Shown here: positions 8,569 through 16,424 of the stretch, one piece after another
Position numbering within the stretch: position 1 is the first letter of the stretch
How the letters are laid out: every line of letters begins with the position of its first letter
Assembly (NCBI GenBank): GCA_937911865.1
Contig: CALDSK010000338.1
Coordinates: 1 to 42,910, forward strand
Direction of reading: 5' to 3'
Length of the DNA: 42,910 nucleotides
Source: an uncultured Synechococcus sp.
GTDB taxonomy: Bacteria; Cyanobacteriota; Cyanobacteriia; Phormidesmidales; Phormidesmidaceae
Made by a program: the position numbers and the translations under genes
The notes under the pieces: generated by a model
Told to the model about the DNA's origin: nothing
Database searches by the model: none
Seen by the model: the letters and a program-made list of their open reading frames with translations, nothing else

Positions 8569-8731
8569 ATGTAAAACAGTTTTGTTGATCGGATGTATCG
8601 TATGGATTCTTAACGGTCTCTGCTGTATGTTTTGGCTGAATCGTTATTAGGCCACTGGCTATCAGGCGCTTGGTTTTTAGTCCAGTCCGATCGCTGCTAC
8701 CCATCCACCGTCCCAAAACTGTAAAGACTTC

Positions 8732-9724
8732 ATGACCAAAACTGCGCTGATCACCGGTATCACCGGGCAAGACGGCTACTACCTCAGCAAACTGCTGTTA
8801 GACAAGGGCTATCGTGTTGTGGGGCTGGTTCCACCCGGAAGGCTGGGGAGTGTTTCTAAGCTAGACGAGCTAGCTGACCAGGTAGATATTTGTCCGGTGG
8901 CTCTCACCAGTGCAGATGAGTTGATCGAGGCTGTGTATAGCCTGCAACCGACAGAAATCTATAATTTAGCGGCTCCCAGTTTCGTGCCTGCTTCTTGGGA
9001 AGATCCGCTAGGCACTCTAGATTTGATTACAGGGACTGCAACTCGGCTATTGAAAGCTACACGGCAGCTGGGCTTGAGTACAAGATTTTACCAGGCTAGC
9101 TCCTCTGAAATTTTTGGCGAGGTGCTCTCTTCTCCGCAGACTGCGCAGACGCCTTTTCGGCCAAAAAATCCATATGGCGCTGCGAAGCTGCACGCCCACT
9201 GGACGATGGTTCACCACCGCGATCGCTATGGTTTGTTTGCCTGTAGCGGCATTCTGTTTAACCATGAGTCGCCTCGGCGTCCGCCTCGGTTTGTGACTCG
9301 AAAAATTTCTCTGGCCGCAGCGGCGATTAAACTGGGTATGCGTGATCGTATGTCGATCGGTAATCTGGATGCAAAGCGAGACTGGGGCTTTGCCGGTGAC
9401 CATGTGGAGGCTATGTGGCGAATGCTGCAGGCTGACAAAGCCGAAGACTATGTAATTGGTACGGGCGTGTTGCATACCGTGCGAGATCTGGTATCCGCAG
9501 CATTTGACTGTGTCGATTTGGATTGGCAAAAGTATGTTGAAGTGGATTCAACGCTGGTAAGAGCCGACGAGCACTTTCAGCTGGTAGCCGATCCAACCAA
9601 GGCAAAAGAGAATCTAAAGTGGCAGCCGCAGGTCAGTTTCGAAAAATTGATTGACACCCTCGTCACCAGCGATCTGCGCCGCTTAGAAGCGGGTAAAATT
9701 TCACCGACAGGAGCAGCTTCCTGA
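8732..9724 (+). CDS. gmd: GDP-mannose 4,6-dehydratase-type NAD-dependent epimerase/dehydratase
   Basis: A 330-residue extended short-chain dehydrogenase. The Rossmann motif TGITGQDG (8-15) is the classic GMD signature, and the catalytic set is SSSEIFGE (Ser/Glu ~124-126) with YGAAK (Tyr148, Lys152). GMD converts GDP-mannose to GDP-4-keto-6-deoxymannose, a precursor of deoxysugars for polysaccharides or O-antigen. The protein is somewhat shorter than standard ~345-370-residue GMDs, and the usual RRxSS loop after the first NADP-binding strands is replaced by VPPGRLGSVSK. Exact substrate is therefore less certain. Its stop overlaps the next gene's start by one base (TGATG), showing translational coupling to a glycosyltransferase. 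Confidence 0.87.
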   Translation: MTKTALITGITGQDGYYLSKLLLDKGYRVVGLVPPGRLGSVSKLDELADQVDICPVALTSADELIEAVYSLQPTEIYNLAAPSFVPASWEDPLGTLDLITGTATRLLKATRQLGLSTRFYQASSSEIFGEVLSSPQTAQTPFRPKNPYGAAKLHAHWTMVHHRDRYGLFACSGILFNHESPRRPPRFVTRKISLAAAAIKLGMRDRMSIGNLDAKRDWGFAGDHVEAMWRMLQADKAEDYVIGTGVLHTVRDLVSAAFDCVDLDWQKYVEVDSTLVRADEHFQLVADPTKAKENLKWQPQVSFEKLIDTLVTSDLRRLEAGKISPTGAAS

Positions 9725-10839
9725 TGCGGCACACGTTCGTTTTTATTGAAGTGTTCGGCTGCGAGGGCGGTATACAGTCTTATATTCAAGATGTTTTGGG
9801 GGCGTATGACAAAATCGCACCCAAGTACCAGGCCACCGCTGACGTTTTTCTCCTACGCGACCCCGAGATGGCGCATCCTTTGAAGTCGGGCGCTCTCAAA
9901 TACCATTACTTTAAAAGTGCTCGTCCGTGGGTAGAGCGGGTGCGGCTTAGCTGCTCACTGCTGGTAAATCTTCTTTTTCATCGACCCGATCACGTTTTTT
10001 GCGGCCACATCAATTTGGCAACCTTGGTGAAAGTGAGCTGCCAGCTACTTGGAATTCCTTACACAGTACTGACCTATGGCAAGGAAGTCTGGTACGAGCT
10101 ACCACAGACTGAAAAGCGGGCCTTGCGCGCAGCGGATAGCGTGTGGACGATTAGTCGATACAGTCGAGACTTAGCTTGCGCGGCGAATCAGGTGTCTCCC
10201 GATAAATTTGAAATGCTACCCTGTGTTGTCGATGGGTCTATTTTTACGCCTGGGCCCAAACCGGTCGATCTGATTGATCGCTATCAGCTACAGTCGTCTA
10301 AGGTGCTGATGACAGTGGCCAGGCTTTGGCCGGGTGATATTTATAAGGGCGTAGACGTTACGATTAGAGCGCTGCCTGAGATTGCGCAGACGTTCCCGAC
10401 GGTGAAATATGTTGTGATCGGTCGAGGAGACGATCAGCCCCGATTGGCCAAGCTGGCCGAAGAGTTGGGCGTTGCTGAGCGGGTTATTTTTGCAGGGTTT
10501 GTTCCAGATGAAGCCCTAGTGGCTCACTACCAGCTGGCTGATGTGTATGTAATGCCCTCCAAAGAGGGGTTTGGCATTGTGTATTTGGAAGCAATGGCCT
10601 GTGGGGTTCCGGTGATTGCTGGAGACGATGACGGTTCAGCGGACCCGGTTCAGGATGGACGCCTGGGTTGGCAGGTGCCACACCGCGATCCGGTGGCCGT
10701 GGCAACGGCTTGCATTGAAGCGCTCAGTGGGGAAGACGCTCGCTGTGATGGTACGTGGCTGCGATCGCAAACACTCGATAAGTTCAGTGCACCTGCTTTA
10801 GTCTCCAAAGTGAATGAGCTGATTAGTAAGCAGTGCTAG
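9724..10839 (+). CDS. Family 4 glycosyltransferase
   Basis: A 371-residue GT-B retaining glycosyltransferase. The C-terminal donor domain has VARLWPGDIYKGVD (Lys208), VVIGRGDD and the EX7E element EGFGIVYLEAMACGVPVIAG (Glu281 and Glu289), which binds a nucleotide-sugar donor. The N-terminal half carries GGIQSYIQDVL, as in many GT4 enzymes. It is coupled to the GMD-type gene, so it may transfer the deoxysugar made by that pathway to a cell-surface glycan; that is inference from context. The stop codon lies in a 14-bp duplication. Confidence 0.92.
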   Translation: MRHTFVFIEVFGCEGGIQSYIQDVLGAYDKIAPKYQATADVFLLRDPEMAHPLKSGALKYHYFKSARPWVERVRLSCSLLVNLLFHRPDHVFCGHINLATLVKVSCQLLGIPYTVLTYGKEVWYELPQTEKRALRAADSVWTISRYSRDLACAANQVSPDKFEMLPCVVDGSIFTPGPKPVDLIDRYQLQSSKVLMTVARLWPGDIYKGVDVTIRALPEIAQTFPTVKYVVIGRGDDQPRLAKLAEELGVAERVIFAGFVPDEALVAHYQLADVYVMPSKEGFGIVYLEAMACGVPVIAGDDDGSADPVQDGRLGWQVPHRDPVAVATACIEALSGEDARCDGTWLRSQTLDKFSAPALVSKVNELISKQC

Positions 10840-10859
10840 CTGTCTAGTGCTAGCTTACG
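10832..10859. repeat. 14-bp duplication over the GT4 stop codon
   Basis: AGTGCTAGCTGTCT is followed directly by AGTGCTAGCTTACG. The first copy contains the glycosyltransferase stop TAG (10837-10839). The two GCTAGC hexamers are also palindromic. Confidence 0.85.
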
Positions 10860-10973
10860 TTCCTAAGCGTATTAGGCTATAAGAATCGTATCAGTGCCTT
10901 TCTTCCCGCGGGTTTCTCAGCGACCATAAAGGAGAAGACTGCTCAGCGCCTGAAGAAAACATCTAAAGAAAGT

Positions 10974-11038
10974 GCCTAACTGAAGCGCCTGACTGAAGCG
11001 CCTGACTTACGGGCCTAATTGGTGGGCCTAGCCCATGG
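10974..11038. repeat. 13-bp periodic repeat, 5 units
   Basis: GCCT recurs exactly every 13 bp, at 10974, 10987, 11000, 11013 and 11026. Units: GCCTAACTGAAGC, GCCTGACTGAAGC, GCCTGACTTACGG, GCCTAATTGGTGG, GCCTAGCCCATGG. Divergence rises toward the downstream gene. The array ends 12 bp before the GTG start at 11051, so it lies in its 5' leader. Confidence 0.85.
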
Positions 11039-11050
11039 GAGAATGCCACA

Positions 11051-11512
11051 GTGAACCAAAATTTTAATCAGCTTCAAGTTCGTTTCCCTGGATTAGGCTG
11101 CTGGGTATTTCTGCTGATCGCCTTTTGGATCATCGGTGCTATTGGCATCACAGGCGTTCTAAAATCTATCTTTGCGCTGGTTCTGTTTTTGGTCCTCGCA
11201 CCTGTGATAGCTTTCGCTGGGTTACAGTTTTGGATAAAGCGCAACCTTGTTCAGGGCAACTGTCCGGTTTGCGATCAGCCTTTGACTAGCCTGAAAACAG
11301 TCAACACGCCCTGCCCTAACTGTGGCACTCAGGTCACAGTAGGTGAGGCAGGCTTTGAGCGGGTAGCCAGCGAAGGAACAATTGACGTACAGGCGGTAGA
11401 TGTACAGGCCGTTGACGTGCAAACGAGTGCAGTTGGCGTAGAAAGCAGCAGTGAGGAGTCTACAACAGTGATTGATGTAGAGGTGCAGCGCCTGCCAGAA
11501 GCAGACGCTTGA
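11051..11512 (+). CDS. Membrane-anchored zinc-ribbon protein, conserved hypothetical
   Basis: A 153-residue protein from a GTG preceded by GGGAGA at ~8 bp. Two hydrophobic segments (about 17-36 and 38-57) are followed by a rubredoxin/zinc-ribbon-like CPVCDQ...CPNCGT pair near residues 75-95, suited to binding one Zn. The tail is acidic and includes a DVQAV-type five-residue repeat coded by a 15-bp tandem repeat (11381-11425). I recall similar small two-helix zinc-ribbon proteins in other cyanobacteria but know no function. It is followed by a hairpin terminator. Confidence 0.8.
   Translation: MNQNFNQLQVRFPGLGCWVFLLIAFWIIGAIGITGVLKSIFALVLFLVLAPVIAFAGLQFWIKRNLVQGNCPVCDQPLTSLKTVNTPCPNCGTQVTVGEAGFERVASEGTIDVQAVDVQAVDVQTSAVGVESSSEESTTVIDVEVQRLPEADA
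11381..11425. repeat. 15-bp in-frame coding repeat, 3 copies
   Basis: ATTGACGTACAGGCG, GTAGATGTACAGGCC and GTTGACGTGCAAACG encode IDVQA-VDVQA-VDVQT in the zinc-ribbon protein's tail. Third-position changes show that the duplication is not brand new. Confidence 0.85.
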
Positions 11513-11534
11513 TCTAGAGTAATCTTGGCAAGAA

Positions 11535-11559
11535 AAAAGACGCAGTTCATGCGTCTTTT
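11535..11559. terminator. Bidirectional hairpin terminator
   Basis: AAAAGACGCA (11535-11544) pairs with TGCGTCTTTT (11550-11559) across a 5-nt loop. The A-rich left and T-rich right flanks suit termination from both sides. It lies between the convergent zinc-ribbon gene and the secreted-protein gene on the minus strand. Confidence 0.85.
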
Positions 11560-11682
11560 GGGTCGAGAGGTTATCTATGCCAGCTTGAAACTTTGCTTGA
11601 ACACGTTGTTTGAACCGTCGCTCGAACAGGCTGCGGTAGCGCCCGATTGATTGGCTACTAGCTATCTCACCTGATGGATGGC

Positions 11683-12084
11683 TTATTGACTGATAGAGAG
11701 CGTGTAGGGATGCCTTTCGCCGCTGCGATCGCCTACAAAGACTCGGTATTGTCCCTGGTCTAGCAAGCCTGGTGCCTGGATAACACCACCGTCGTAGTTG
11801 TGCGCGAACACGCATTCTCTAAAGCCGTTGGGTCCGGTAATGAGTAGTGTGTAATCTCCTTCGCTTTCGACTTCAAATTTGAGCGAGGCGAACGGTTCGG
11901 TAACGCGAATTGTCTGGCCGTTGCTGCGGGTGATATTTCCACAGGCTGACTGATCATTGCCTCCAGAACGTCCAGTTATTTCGAGCGGTTCTGTCAACGG
12001 TGTACGAATGGCCTGAGCGTTGGCCGCAGGCCCTATGGCGAGAACCGTCAAAAATGGGAGCAGAAAGAGTGGTGAAAGTTTCAT
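11683..12084 (-). CDS. Secreted hypothetical protein, pre-peptidase-domain-like
   Basis: A 133-residue protein with a clear Sec signal peptide (MKLSPLFLLPFLTVLAIG, cleavage probably after ANAQA, ~residue 25). The mature part (~105 residues) is beta-rich: LKFEVESEGDYTLLITGPNGF followed by LLDQGQYRVFVGDR and HPYTLSISQ. This pattern resembles pre-peptidase C-terminal (PPC-like) domains. Two Cys (SACGN, RECVF) could form a disulphide. It is probably periplasmic or extracellular, with unknown function. An 18-bp perfect duplication lies immediately upstream of its start. Confidence 0.8.
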   Translation of the reverse strand: MKLSPLFLLPFLTVLAIGPAANAQAIRTPLTEPLEITGRSGGNDQSACGNITRSNGQTIRVTEPFASLKFEVESEGDYTLLITGPNGFRECVFAHNYDGGVIQAPGLLDQGQYRVFVGDRSGERHPYTLSISQ

Positions 12085-12406
12085 GGAACCCCTTTTAGAG
12101 AGATGGGAGATTTTAGAGAGATGGGAGAGATAAAAAATTATGTGCAGATTTGAAGGGCTGACTGGAAAGGCTAACTGCTTGGCAATCGTCTAGTCAGGGC
12201 TGACTGATAGGATGAGTTGAACCTTTGGCCAATTTAGTGCTGTTATGCGTGTTTATATTTAAAGGGTAGCGCTGGGCGATTGGCATCCGTGAGCGAAGCT
12301 GTGACACTTCACGAAATGGTGTCAGTGCTAATACAGACAACGGCTTCAGGCATTTTCAGCTTCTGCAAACCGGGGTTATCCTGAATGCTAATCAAGGGGG
12401 TTTCCG
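12085..12406. other. Divergent gap with 18-bp duplication, no gene
   Basis: A 322-bp region between the minus-strand secreted-protein gene and ycf20. It contains the duplication at 12093-12128, an AT-rich stretch near 12250 (TTTATATTTAAAGG) and a weak inverted repeat TGACAC/GTGTCA near 12302-12325. I see no ORF or RNA gene. Both promoters are presumably here. Confidence 0.55.
12093..12128. repeat. 18-bp perfect tandem duplication
   Basis: TTTTAGAGAGATGGGAGA occurs twice without mismatch, starting 9 bp upstream of the start codon of the secreted-protein gene. It lies in that gene's 5' leader. Confidence 0.95.
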
Positions 12407-12856
12407 ATGCAAAGGACTCGATTAAATACGCTGGTTACTCAGGCAACCTTACAGTTTCGGCAGTGGGTGTTTAATCCCTGGAGACGGCTTTCAGTACTGG
12501 TTATTAGTTTGCTGTTTGGCAACTTCTTTGCGACAGCTATTTCAGCGACTGCAGGGCAGGCCGCTAAGTTAGACGTCACGATTTCAGCCATCCTGGTAAT
12601 TTTTGTGGAAGTCATCAGCTGGATTTATTATCGATTTGCGCCGCCGCGCCGGTCAATCGATCGCAGGCAGAACAGCAATCTAAACGATGTAACGATAGGC
12701 TCAGCAGTTGTTCCCTCTGATGCGACACCTACTTTGAATCCCAATATAGACTTAGGCCCAGTGCGATCGCGCTCTACCTTGGCTGAAGCACTCAACGCGT
12801 TCAAGCTAGGGATGATCTACGGATTGTTTGTCGAAGCGTTCAAACTCGGCAGCTAA
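12407..12856 (+). CDS. ycf20: Ycf20-family (DUF565) membrane protein
   Basis: A 149-residue member of the Ycf20/DUF565 family found in cyanobacteria and plastids. Recognised by NPWRRLSVLVISLLFGNFF...TAGQAAKLD, ISWIYYRFAP and the end LNAFKLGMIYGLFVEAFKLGS. Two membrane segments (about 25-45 and 57-80) surround the TAGQAA motif, with a polar linker at 85-120 before the C-terminal amphipathic segment. In algae and plants the family is linked to photoprotection; its biochemical role is unclear. AAGGGGG at 12394-12400 is a good ribosome-binding site for this ATG. Confidence 0.93.
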   Translation: MQRTRLNTLVTQATLQFRQWVFNPWRRLSVLVISLLFGNFFATAISATAGQAAKLDVTISAILVIFVEVISWIYYRFAPPRRSIDRRQNSNLNDVTIGSAVVPSDATPTLNPNIDLGPVRSRSTLAEALNAFKLGMIYGLFVEAFKLGS

Positions 12857-12928
12857 GCCTACGCTCTGGCTTTTGCCGGCTGTATTAATTTACTTGGCTG
12901 GGCAAATACGATGTTGTTAATCTGGTTG

Positions 12929-13585
12929 TTAGTCTGACAGCAGCGTTAGCAGATATCGAGATCTCGCTTCGATAGCGCTCCAATCGCTTCTTTCGACTTC
13001 TGCTTTTGGAAATAGAGCTGAGGAAAGGCCTACTGCGATCGCACCTGCTGCAATCAGCTCCGGAGCACTTTCACTGGTCACGCCGCCGGTTGGAATCAGT
13101 CTTACGGGACCTAGCGGCTTGACTAAGCTGCGAATATAAGCCGCGTTGCCCAAAGCAGAGATTGGGAACACCTTAACGCTAGCGGCACCTGCGTTCCAGG
13201 CGACCATGATTTCCGTAGGTGTCAGTGCTCCTGAAATCATCGGCAGGCTATGGTCTTTTGCAATAGCCAGGAGTTTGTTGTCTGTATGTGGGGTGAAGCA
13301 AAACTGAGCATTTGCGGCGATCGCACCTTTCAAATCATCTGGTGTGAGCACTGAACCTGCGCCGATTATGCAGTGCGGCAAGACTTGGCTAAGCTGCTTA
13401 GTCATGGCACCGGGGCTGGCGTTGTTTGTCCAGGTAACTTCTAAAAGGCGAAACCCGCCAGCAGCAGCGGCGCTAGCCATCGCAATGCCTTGAGCCAAGG
13501 AGTTCGCTCTAATGATGGCAATTGCTCGGTGCCGCTCGACTAACCGTAGCCAGCTCTCTCTAACCGGATCTAGCAGGCTAGCCAT
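12929..13585 (-). CDS. eda: KDPG aldolase (2-dehydro-3-deoxyphosphogluconate aldolase)
   Basis: A 218-residue class I aldolase with TIM-barrel fold. Glu49 in LLEVTWT, GAGSVL, FCFTPHTD and the Schiff-base Lys138 in ASVKVFP are present, as is the phosphate loop IPTGGV. It cleaves 2-keto-3-deoxy-6-phosphogluconate to pyruvate and glyceraldehyde-3-phosphate, the last step of the Entner-Doudoroff route, and could also act on KHG-like substrates. The dehydratase (edd) is not in the window. It is the last gene of a minus-strand run beginning at rpmI. A 15-bp x4 repeat fills its leader. Confidence 0.93.
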   Translation of the reverse strand: MASLLDPVRESWLRLVERHRAIAIIRANSLAQGIAMASAAAAGGFRLLEVTWTNNASPGAMTKQLSQVLPHCIIGAGSVLTPDDLKGAIAANAQFCFTPHTDNKLLAIAKDHSLPMISGALTPTEIMVAWNAGAASVKVFPISALGNAAYIRSLVKPLGPVRLIPTGGVTSESAPELIAAGAIAVGLSSALFPKAEVERSDWSAIEARSRYLLTLLSD

Positions 13586-13590
13586 GCTTC

Positions 13591-13650
13591 ACAGTACTTT
13601 TTTCTACAGTGCCTTTTTCTACAGTGCTTTTTTCTACAGTGCTCTTTGCT
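13591..13650. repeat. 15-bp tandem repeat, 4 copies
   Basis: Units starting at 13591, 13606, 13621 and 13636 follow ACAGTGCTTTTTTCT with one or a few changes each. The array ends 5 bp upstream of the eda start codon on the minus strand, so it forms an A-rich mRNA leader (AGAAAAAAGCACTGT repeated). Confidence 0.95.
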
Positions 13651-13719
13651 CAGCAGAAACCGCGTTTCAATGAACGCTCCATATAAACGCGATGTATAAA
13701 CGCTCCTATGAACCATTCA

Positions 13720-14244
13720 CTATGCCATTCGCTTCCGCAGTGACTCTGCTCGTCTTTTCGCGGTTTCATTCGCTGGTTCTGTTGCCAAGGATTTTTCGTA
13801 GGTTTCTAGCGCCTGTGGCATCAGCTGCTTACGCTCGTAGCTGTGTCCCAATATGTTGAGCGCGGTGACATAATCAGGGCGAATTTTCAGCGCTTCGTTG
13901 TACTGTCGAATAGCGAGATCTAGCTGGTCTTGTGCGAAGTAAGTATAGCCGAGTGCGTTGTGTACTAGAACGGCATTCTCTGCCTCTTCCTCAGTCAACT
14001 CTTTCAGTGCTTTTTTGAGGTAGACCGCGGCCTGGGCGTACAGCTTTTTATCTAGTAGTAAGCTGCCTAGTTCGTAGTACTCAAGCGCCGTACCTTTGCC
14101 GTTGCTCAGTTTGGTCTGCAGCTCTGAGAGGGTCAATTCCATCCGCCGGGTGACCCATACTTGCCGCACGACAAAAAAGGTCGCCACGCTAAGGAGCGCT
14201 AGCAAAATTCCTAAATAAACAACTAAATAATTGCCGTTTTCCAT
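13720..14244 (-). CDS. ycf37: Ycf37-like TPR protein, photosystem I assembly
   Basis: A 174-residue protein with one N-terminal membrane anchor (residues ~7-27) and three TPR units: ALEYYELGSLLLDKKLYAQAAVYLKKAL, HNALGYTYFAQDQLDLAIRQYN and ALNILGHSYERKQLMPQALETY (given here only as landmarks). The membrane anchor followed by LQTKL and these TPRs match cyanobacterial Ycf37, which helps assemble or stabilise photosystem I. The TPR face would be exposed on one side of the thylakoid. It lies upstream of eda on the same strand. A generic TPR protein is the alternative, but the overall match is good. Confidence 0.85.
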   Translation of the reverse strand: MENGNYLVVYLGILLALLSVATFFVVRQVWVTRRMELTLSELQTKLSNGKGTALEYYELGSLLLDKKLYAQAAVYLKKALKELTEEEAENAVLVHNALGYTYFAQDQLDLAIRQYNEALKIRPDYVTALNILGHSYERKQLMPQALETYEKSLATEPANETAKRRAESLRKRMA

Positions 14245-14358
14245 GCCTAATTTCTGACAGAGACTTATTAACTGAGCCTCTATTTTTTAATACGGTGACT
14301 GTTTTACGCTGTTGGCATTTTATAGTACTTCACCTAACGAGTGGGCTGACAGTTAGCT

Positions 14359-15369
14359 TTATTCACTCGCGCTGCCAGGCTCACTATCTAGCCCTTCGCC
14401 AGGGTCACCCTCCGCATCTAAAAAGTCGGACAAAATGCCCGATGGCAGTGCCCAAAACTTAGCCCTCTCCTGTAGCCATTCTTCTGCATACCAGCGTCTA
14501 ATTGACTGGTTTACAGTGGTCTGCAAATCGTTGTACTGAGTGCCCTTGGGTAACGCAACGGCCAGTGGCTCTGCAGAAATTACGTTGGGAAGAAGCTCGT
14601 AGTCTGCTAGTACCCGTTCTACCGGAGCGTCTTGTGGATGCGCCCAGCCTGTCAGCACAGAGGCATCACAAGCAAAGGCATCGACGCTTCCGTTTGAGAG
14701 AAGTGTCTGACCGTCCCTGTAAGTGTCAACGCCTACGATATGAGCTCCTGGCAGAATATAGCGGACATGTGCCATACTGCTCGACCGATTGAGGACAGCG
14801 ACTTTGCCTAGGCGAAGGTCATTCAATGTTTGAATATCAACGGCTCTCTGCTCAGGTCTTTGTTCAGACCGATTGGGTTCAGGAAGATCGGCCGCCGCTA
14901 TCTGAGGAAGTGCTTCTGCTGGTGCTCTGACGAGAAAAGCAGTGCCATCGAGATAGTAAGGATCGCTGAAGTTAACAAGCCGGCGGCGGGGTTCGGTGAG
15001 CGTGATGGCAGCGATCGCAATATCCACACGTTCGTCTAGTACCGCATTCAATCTATCTACATTGCTTAAAGGTACAAACTGCACGGCGTTCTCATCCCCG
15101 AAAATATCGGTGGCTAAGCGACGCGCAATGTCCACCTCAAAGCCGGCAAGATTGCCGTCAGTATCAATAAAGCCGAGAGGCGGACGATTATTTTTAATGC
15201 CGACGATGATGTAGCCGCGATCGCGAATGTCCGATAGCTCCGCCGCGATCGCAGCCTGCATAGGCTGGCCTAGAAGATTATCTGTAGACACAGGGACTAC
15301 AAAAATAGGGGGCAACAGCAACTGTGCCCCCAATCCCATACTCAATATTGCCATTAGCTTACGAAGCAT
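14359..15369 (-). CDS. Family 3 amino-acid-type ABC substrate-binding protein
   Basis: A periplasmic binding protein of about 336 residues from the ATG at 15367-15369. That start lies 10 bp after the rplT stop and is preceded by an AAGG; a TTG at 15402 would overlap rplT and is rejected. After a signal peptide the SBP_bac_3 domain begins with IRDRGYIIVGIKNNRPPLGF, GNLAGFEVDIARRLA and VDIAIAAITLTEPRRRLVNFSDPYY. This class usually binds amino acids or other small polar solutes. An inserted Pro/Glu-rich stretch (~residues 165-185) precedes the second lobe. No permease or ATPase gene is adjacent, so it is an orphan component. Its C-terminus is acidic. Confidence 0.88.
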   Translation of the reverse strand: MLRKLMAILSMGLGAQLLLPPIFVVPVSTDNLLGQPMQAAIAAELSDIRDRGYIIVGIKNNRPPLGFIDTDGNLAGFEVDIARRLATDIFGDENAVQFVPLSNVDRLNAVLDERVDIAIAAITLTEPRRRLVNFSDPYYLDGTAFLVRAPAEALPQIAAADLPEPNRSEQRPEQRAVDIQTLNDLRLGKVAVLNRSSSMAHVRYILPGAHIVGVDTYRDGQTLLSNGSVDAFACDASVLTGWAHPQDAPVERVLADYELLPNVISAEPLAVALPKGTQYNDLQTTVNQSIRRWYAEEWLQERAKFWALPSGILSDFLDAEGDPGEGLDSEPGSASE

Positions 15370-15379
15370 GGCCCAAGCC

Positions 15380-15730
15380 TTACTTACTGCTGGCCTTCTC
15401 AACCACCTTCGTAAAGTTCTCAGGGGCTAATACCGCGAGCTGTGCCAGCATCTTGCGATTGATTTGAATATCTGCCTTCTTTAGATCGCCCATCAGTCGG
15501 CTGTAAGTTGTGCCGTTTAGGCGAGCCGCTGCGTTGATCCGAGCAATCCATAGACGTCTGAAATCTCGCTTCTTGCGACGGCGATCTCGGTAGGCATTCC
15601 GCAATGCTTTCATTACCTGCTGATTAGCGGTGCGGAATAGCTTGGAGTGAGAACCCCGGAAGCCTTTTGCAAGCTTAAGAACTTTCTTGCGGCGTTTGCG
15701 AGCTACATTACCGCGCTTAACACGTGCCAT
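15380..15730 (-). CDS. rplT: 50S ribosomal protein L20
   Basis: A 116-residue, highly basic protein beginning MARVKRGNVARKRRKKVLK, the standard L20 N-terminus, with KGFRGSHSKLFRTANQQVMKAL and LWIARINAAAR. It binds 23S rRNA early in large-subunit assembly and in many bacteria autoregulates the L35-L20 operon. It lies 92 bp downstream of rpmI in the usual order. AGGAAA precedes the start. Confidence 0.99.
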   Translation of the reverse strand: MARVKRGNVARKRRKKVLKLAKGFRGSHSKLFRTANQQVMKALRNAYRDRRRKKRDFRRLWIARINAAARLNGTTYSRLMGDLKKADIQINRKMLAQLAVLAPENFTKVVEKASSK

Positions 15731-15822
15731 GGTCTAGTTTTCCTGTAGGTTGAAATCAAAAAATAAGCCTGAAGATCCTTGCGTATACGCGCTTCGAGCA
15801 AGCACCGTCAGACAAAAAAGCG

Positions 15823-16020
15823 TTAGAGGTAGGGCATCATTAGCTCTACGTTTGGCGCATCTGTCTCATGAACAGTCGTCATTTTTCCGAGCTTGCGCTT
15901 GCGATCCTGATTTTTACGCTCTAGTAAGTGATTCTTGAACGCTTTTCTGCGCATGATCTTGCCGCTTCCACTGCGGCGAAATCGCTTAGCCGCTGCCCGG
16001 CGTGTTTTTAGCTTAGGCAT
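15823..16020 (-). CDS. rpmI: 50S ribosomal protein L35
   Basis: A 65-residue basic protein starting MPKLKTRRAAAKRFRRSG at the ATG 16018-16020. The open frame continues upstream to 16080, but the family start is clearly MPKLKT. KAFKNHLLERKNQDRKRKL is characteristic. It forms the rpmI-rplT unit with L20; infC, often upstream in other bacteria, is not here. Confidence 0.98.
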   Translation of the reverse strand: MPKLKTRRAAAKRFRRSGSGKIMRRKAFKNHLLERKNQDRKRKLGKMTTVHETDAPNVELMMPYL

Positions 16021-16424
16021 AATGAATAAATCTTTTGAATTCAGCAGACGTCTGAGCAATACAGACAGGGGAGTTGACAAACAGGAAATGACTATCCTAA
16101 TTTGCAGTCTTTAATACTACACCACTATCGGTCGCTGTGCTTTCAGAATATTTGTCGTTTTGTCGTGTGCACAGTTCAGTTGCACAAGGTTGCACAAGTT
16201 CATTGTGGCTCTTGGCTTGTGTAAAGTATCTGGTAACGCAATCGCAGCGTATGGTCAGATCTCTGGCAAAATAAAACTCTTCGTAATCTTTGGTTACTTT
16301 GCTAGCGCTGTAGACAACATTCAAGCCTTTTTGGGCGATTAGCAAAGTAGCTTGCAAACGTACGAATGCATCCGATAGTTGCTAAAGACGTTTGCTGTAA
16401 AAGTTATCTCAATCAACCAATCTT
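16021..16424. other. Divergent gap between rpmI and ycf23, no gene
   Basis: A 404-bp region that must hold the promoter of the L35-L20 unit (minus) and of ycf23 (plus). A TTGACA at 16074-16079 and a 10-bp duplication GTTGCACAAG x2 near 16178-16198 are visible. No ORF shows protein-like features: the 60-codon plus-strand frame at 16160-16342 looks spurious. I did not recognise an L20-binding leader structure. Confidence 0.55.

Noticed and set aside
10974..11038. Possible CRISPR-like array
   Set aside because: Direct repeats of 12-19 bp here have no unique spacers, no conserved unit and no cas genes.
15370..15402. Longer TTG start for the binding protein at 14359
   Set aside because: It would overlap rplT; the ATG at 15369 has a better ribosome-binding site and begins directly before the signal peptide.
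16021..16080. 20-residue N-terminal extension of L35
   Set aside because: L35 starts MPKLKTRR across bacteria; the upstream codons are leader sequence.
16160..16342. 60-codon plus-strand ORF between rpmI and ycf23
   Set aside because: Begins in a promoter region, low-complexity mix with no recognisable motif or ribosome-binding site; overlaps another spurious frame on the minus strand.
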